Below, piece by piece: positions 10,001 to 13,492 of a DNA stretch of 13,492 nt (positions are counted from its first letter, which is position 1; the number at the start of each line of letters is the position of its first letter). The notes under the pieces were generated by a model. The model was not told the origin of the DNA, did not search any database, and saw nothing but the letters and a program-made list of their open reading frames with translations. Origin of the DNA: Gonium pectorale (Eukaryota; Chlorophyta; Chlorophyceae; Chlamydomonadales; Volvocaceae); contig LSYV01000494.1 of NCBI GenBank assembly GCA_001584585.1, positions 1 through 13,492 of the forward strand, read 5' to 3'. Position numbers and translations under genes: made by a program.

Positions 10001-11695
10001 GGCGCCTCCTGCGGCTTGAGTGCATCGTGGGGCCCCTCGGCGCATGACACCAGGAATATGACAATCCAGGTTAAACACGGATCCCCACGGGGCCTAAGTA
10101 TCGGTGAGGCACGGCTAGGTCTGGCCTCGGACGGAGCAGCCCCCATCCGGCCACCCTTGGCTGAGAGCGGCCGCCAGACCCCCTCCCCTCCCGCTCACTC
10201 GCATCTAGCACCCTGCCACGTCGAAGCCCCAGAGCCGCACCTGCGAGCGGTTGTTCTGCACGTGCTCTGAGGCGCCGCAGTACTCGACCAGGTGGTCGTA
10301 CATGTCCGGCTGGTCGTGGTAGACGCACATGTGCAGGGCGGTGTTGCCCCTGGGGACGGAATGCGTTGGATATAGATGAACAAATGAGCCATTCGCGGCT
10401 CGCGCAGAAGGGCGGCACGGCGCAGCGCCCAAATAGGAGTCCTCTCCCGGTCCATCCGCCTTGCACTGCAAGGCTTGCAAGGCTTGACGGTCTCTGATGC
10501 AGGTGCTACCACGCTGGAACAAGAGGTCTCTACTGCTAGTGACGCCGCCTGCCGTAAGATACCCGCGCCCGAAGCCTCCCTGCCTTAACCTATGCTTATC
10601 CTGCCGAACACCCATGCCTAACACCCCCGAAGTCATCCCAGGGCGGCAACCTACTCCACGCGCTGTTGTGCACCCGTCCGATCCGCCCCCCCTGGCTCTG
10701 ATGCCTCACCACTGGTCGCGGTCGTGGTTGACCCGCGCCCCGTGGCGCTTCAAGTACGAGACAATGTCCTTCTGTCCGGTGCACGCCGCAAAGCTGAGGG
10801 GATACTCGCCGTAGTATACGGCACTCCCCGGCTGGAAAAAGGATCCGTATGCCCGGGCCCGCACGTCCGCGCCATTCTGCACCAGGAACTTGACCTGCCG
10901 AGCAGAGGGCAAGGGCAAGGCTCCAGTAAACGTGTTTTGTATACCATATGCGCGTCTGCGGCGACGGTGTTCGTCTAGACAGTACGGGGGTGCCCTTGCG
11001 GCCTCGGGCGGAAAATGCATTGGGGCGCAGGTTTACGCGCGGCGGCTGGCTAACCCCCCTCACCATGTCGAAGTCGTGGTTGACGATGGCGATGTGCAGG
11101 GCCGTCTCGCCCTCATACTGCCCTGGGGGGTCCGTCTCCGATTTGCGCTCTTGGTAGGGTGTGTTCACTAGCGTCTTCCCGTACAGCTTCACCAGGTACT
11201 TGGCGATGGCCAGCGTCGACGGGGTGTTTAGGAGCATGGCGATGTGGAACACGTTCTCTCCCACAGGCCCCTTACTGTAGACATTACATTGACTGGGAAA
11301 CAGCCTCGTAATCATCTGGGGCCGGGATTGGGTTGACAGAGTGCTAGTCAGGAATGCGTGCTGGGGTTGCAGGGAATACAGACCCGTACATGAGGCCCGC
11401 CCCTCCTGGATCCCCCGGTATGTCCCCTCGCATGAAGTCTAACGCTGAGTCCTGTGTTTCTGTGGGGCGTCGGGGTATGCATGCTGCATCAAGTAGGCCG
11501 TGTCGCGGGACTGCGGCACGCCCTTCGCTCCGTAGACTAATTACGGACCTCCAGATTTCCATATTTGACAGCGTGCCAGGCCGTCCCCGCTGAGTCCATC
11601 AGCTTCGCTTGCTGCGCGACGTTGGACTTGGCCGCCGTCAAAGCCGCATTGCTATTGGCGGCCTTGCGGGCCGTCGAGGTACGCAGCTCGGACAT
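4042..11695 (-). CDS. TRPV-type ankyrin-repeat cation channel, 15 exons
   Basis: Spliced model: exons 11695-11549, 11315-11064, 10894-10710, 10349-10241, 9765-9490, 9176-9114, 8821-8703, 8449-8394, 7971-7094, 6912-6780, 6572-6380, 5915-5675, 5345-5193, 4938-4652, 4255-4042. All introns are GT-AG and all phases join, giving 1101 residues. Six ankyrin repeats span about 36-256 (e.g. [29 protein letters not shown]). The TRPV linker WAYGPV...EIDT is at 258-274 and KWQRFGK precedes S1 (about 318-341). S2 is about 354-375, then a 420-residue insert, S3 823-844, S4 862-880 with GW...YYARG, and S5 899-920. The pore loop is about 945-966 (FLYGEAD), S6 981-1010 with GNMMIAMI, and the TRP box [11 protein letters not shown] 1020-1030. 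A Glu/Lys/Arg-rich coiled coil lies at 1064-1091. TRPV proteins are tetrameric Ca2+-permeable cation channels; in algae a ciliary or plasma-membrane sensory role is likely but inferred. The start has context CAGCCATGTC and an in-frame stop 66 nt upstream with no intervening ATG. Exons 1 and 8 and the intron at 6779-6573 are the least certain. Confidence 0.9.
6380..8449 (-). other. Exons 8-11: low-complexity insert between S2 and S3 of the channel
   Basis: These four exons encode residues about 385-803. The start ([13 protein letters not shown]) is basic. Residues 404-695, from a single 878 bp exon, are rich in Gly, Ala, Ser, Pro and Met, with stretches such as [13 protein letters not shown], plus a short helical patch [15 protein letters not shown] that could coil. 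Residues 696-803 are charged and polar, without hydrophobic segments. By TRPV topology the insert lies in the cytoplasm. Both insert borders coincide with introns. It is almost certainly disordered; its function is unknown. Confidence 0.8.
6573..6779 (-). other. Optional intron within the channel insert (in-frame, stop-free)
   Basis: The sequence starts GTACGC and ends in a pyrimidine-rich run with CCCGTAG, so it looks like an intron. It is 207 bp, a multiple of three, and has no stop in the channel frame. Splicing or retention therefore both give an open protein, of 1101 or 1170 residues. Some of its codons (GTA, AGG, TCA) are poorer than in the flanking exons, which favours the intron reading. 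Confidence 0.6.
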
Positions 11696-12065
11696 GGCTG
11701 GAACCTGCTGCGCGCTTCCGCCGCGACAAAGAAAGTGTATGTCCGAGCAGGGTTCTCGCTACTTAACTATCTAGGAAGCTGTCATGCTGGTCAGCAAGAA
11801 TAGGGAGGGCTAATTTGCCCGGACGAACAGGGGACGAAGCACAGATTCAGTCCGTGTTCGAATGCATCTGCTACAGTGGTATCATGCTATGTCTACATGA
11901 AACCACTGGCCAACATGACTATCGCAGCCTCCCATTCATAACACGTTGACGTACGGCGTACTGCTCAGTCGTCAAGGAGCCCTCGACTCCGTGACATGAC
12001 GCCTCATCGGAGCTCTCTAGTTTGAGAACACATCGACGGTAAGCAGAATCACAGCCTACCCGCTA

Positions 12066-12114
12066 CCCCCGTCTATCCGTACCACACGCCGATGCCCCCG
12101 TCTATCCGTACCAC
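12066..12114 (+). repeat. 20 bp direct repeat
   Basis: CCCCCGTCTATCCGTACCAC occurs at 12066-12085 and again at 12095-12114 without mismatch, separated by 9 bp. It is roughly 370-420 bp upstream of the channel start codon. Confidence 0.9.
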
Positions 12115-12238
12115 GCATGCGCAAAAACGCAGTACTAGATGTCTGTGCCCTCGCAGAGACCCGCTTCATCCGCAGGCTGTACACTCGGCGAATGGCATTT
12201 GCTAGACAGTTCTCAGGTCACCACTCCTTATACTCCCT

Positions 12239-12254
12239 ACTAGTATATACTAGT
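12239..12254. repeat. 16 bp perfect palindrome ACTAGTATATACTAGT
   Basis: The sequence is identical on both strands with no loop and has an A/T-only centre. It could be a dimeric-factor binding site or simply chance. It lies between the channel gene and the right-edge gene. Confidence 0.85.
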
Positions 12255-12495
12255 CCCGTTCACGCTTGCCGGCCCCCTCTCACCCTAGTTGATGTTACAA
12301 CTAGAGCACAATCGCGCTCCAGGCTTAGGATCAGGAGCGCCATGGAGGGTTTTCATCGGCCGCCTAGCTGCGTCAGAGCACAGGCGCACCCAAATGACAG
12401 CTGAAGGACCGGCGTTGGACTCATCATAAGCTCTATGTACAGCTTGATCCGCGGTTTGCACCCATGCCCGATAGCCCGTCACACACGGTCCTGCC

Positions 12496-12500
12496 TTACA
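12496..12500 (-). terminator. Candidate polyadenylation signal TGTAA of the right-edge gene
   Basis: The minus strand reads TGTAA about 480 nt after the proposed stop at 12984-12982, a normal volvocine 3' UTR length. A second TGTAA lies at 12299-12295. Confidence 0.35.
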
Positions 12501-12981
12501 GGGTCGACGGCATATGACTGCGCAATGCAGCCGTTTGGGTGTTCGTCCTATGCACGTACACGACCATGCAAATGCTGATTGTTGCGACAGCCGATATCCT
12601 TTCCTGGCACGGCCCTGAACCTTGCCACATCTGATACCTGAGCCAGGATGCCATAGTTATGGCTCCTCGTGCACTACCAGTATGCTAGTACCATTGCCGT
12701 ACCAGTGAGCTGACACCGTCATGCCGACGGCGCATCAAATGCCAAACTCGACGCCAAGTACATCATTCCCAGCCAGATCATCAACCCCTTGTATACTCGA
12801 GGAGGACCCACGCCCTCTCCCGCTTGTCCCCATCACCACTCAGAGCTACAATGCTCGCAATGCAAAACCAAAGCTCCGGCCGTACGCTCTCCAGCCCATA
12901 GTGGTGGTGCCGAACCATCATTGCACCTCTCACCCGGTGCTCGCATGACCTCATCACACGAGAGCAGGCGCATCTCGTCAT

Positions 12982-13435
12982 CTATATCAGACACATACCA
13001 GGCAAGAAAGCCATTGCGAGTCCTGAAGCGAAGCCCACCGCAGATGGCAGATCCTGCAAGGCAGAGAAGATGGTGCCATCCATGGGGAAGGGGAACCTGG
13101 TAGGCTACAAGGTGGACCTGAAAAACAGCCTTGGCCAGCCTTGCGCGCACACGACGACGCTGCAAGACAGGCTAAAAAAGAGAAAAGTATGCGACGAGGG
13201 AGGGAGGCTAAGGGAACGCGGGACGGTCTTGATGGCTGCAAGGTACTAAAGGTCCCGAGTTAGACATAGCACGTCAATGAGCATCGATCGCCGTCATGCG
13301 ATGGGCAGGCACGTCTAATGCGCAGGAGACGTGTGCAAAGCGCCGGGCCCGACTCCCCGACACACCTGCGAGGCTATTTCCCCAAACCGCGCAATGGCCA
13401 TCTCGAACACCTGGGGCAGCTCCGTTGTTCCGTTC
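12982..13435 (-). CDS. 3' exons of an unidentified gene entering from the right edge
   Basis: Three exon-like blocks join in phase. Exon A (13435-13366) encodes NGTTELPQVFEMAIARFGEI then ASQ, bordered by CTTCGCAG and CAG|GTGTGTC. A 206 bp intron with an excellent pyrimidine tract (ending TTTTTTAGCCTGTCTTGCAG) leads to exon B (13159-13118), RRRVRARLAKAVFQ. A 64 bp intron ending CTCTGCCTTGCAG leads to exon C (13053-12982), DLPSAVGFASGLAMAFLPG then MCLI and TAG. The product would end in a hydrophobic, possibly membrane-associated tail. If the short second intron is not removed, the frame instead stays open to a TGA at 12835-12833. I do not recognise the family. Exon A is the best supported. Confidence 0.35.
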
Positions 13436-13492
13436 CTGCGAAGGGCCATGCCAGTCAGTCTGGTTTGTTTGGGTGCATATTGTGTACAGGTG

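Larger units (their letters stand above)
11696..12495. other. Upstream region of the channel gene, no gene recognised
   Basis: This 800 bp lies between the channel start codon and the presumed end of the right-edge gene. Open frames are short and without typical codon use. The channel promoter must lie here, but I see no clear TATA box. A 20 bp direct repeat and a 16 bp palindrome are described separately. Confidence 0.5.

Noticed and set aside
12904..13249. Plus-strand frame of about 115 codons between stops with a basic composition
   Set aside because: It has no good early start, has A-rich codons unlike local genes, and lies antisense to better splice-bounded blocks.

Overview
The window looks like nuclear DNA of a volvocine green alga (Chlamydomonas/Volvox lineage). 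Three things point there: intronless core-histone genes ending in the GGTGTT-loop-AACACC hairpin described for Chlamydomonas and Volvox histone genes; genes with strong G/C third-position preference; and a large gene split by many 150-500 bp GT-AG introns. The species cannot be fixed from the sequence alone.

Left part (1-2600): a histone cluster. A 5'-truncated histone H4 (456-608, +) keeps the last 50 codons and its 3' hairpin but has lost the N-terminal half. Next come a complete H2A (1371-1769, -) and a complete H2B (2068-2553, +), transcribed divergently from a shared ~300 bp promoter. All three genes keep the 3' hairpin, so H2A and H2B look like replication-dependent genes. H3 and a promoter for H4 are missing. 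The left edge may hold the first exon of another minus-strand gene.

Middle (about 3140-11700, -): one large gene rebuilt from 15 exons with matching phases (3306 nt, 1101 residues). It encodes a TRPV-type cation channel: six N-terminal ankyrin repeats, the TRPV linker with its WAYGPV motif, six membrane segments with a pore loop, a TRP box and a C-terminal coiled coil. Its outstanding feature is about 420 low-complexity residues between membrane helices S2 and S3, where animal TRPV channels have only a short loop. This is the most interesting object in the window.

Right part (11.7-13.49 kb): about 800 bp with no recognisable gene upstream of the channel, containing a 20 bp direct repeat and a 16 bp perfect palindrome. 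Beyond it are probable terminal exons of an unidentified minus-strand gene that enters from the right edge.

Nothing suggests that the histone cluster and the channel work together. They are neighbours whose 3' ends converge (H2B + and channel -).
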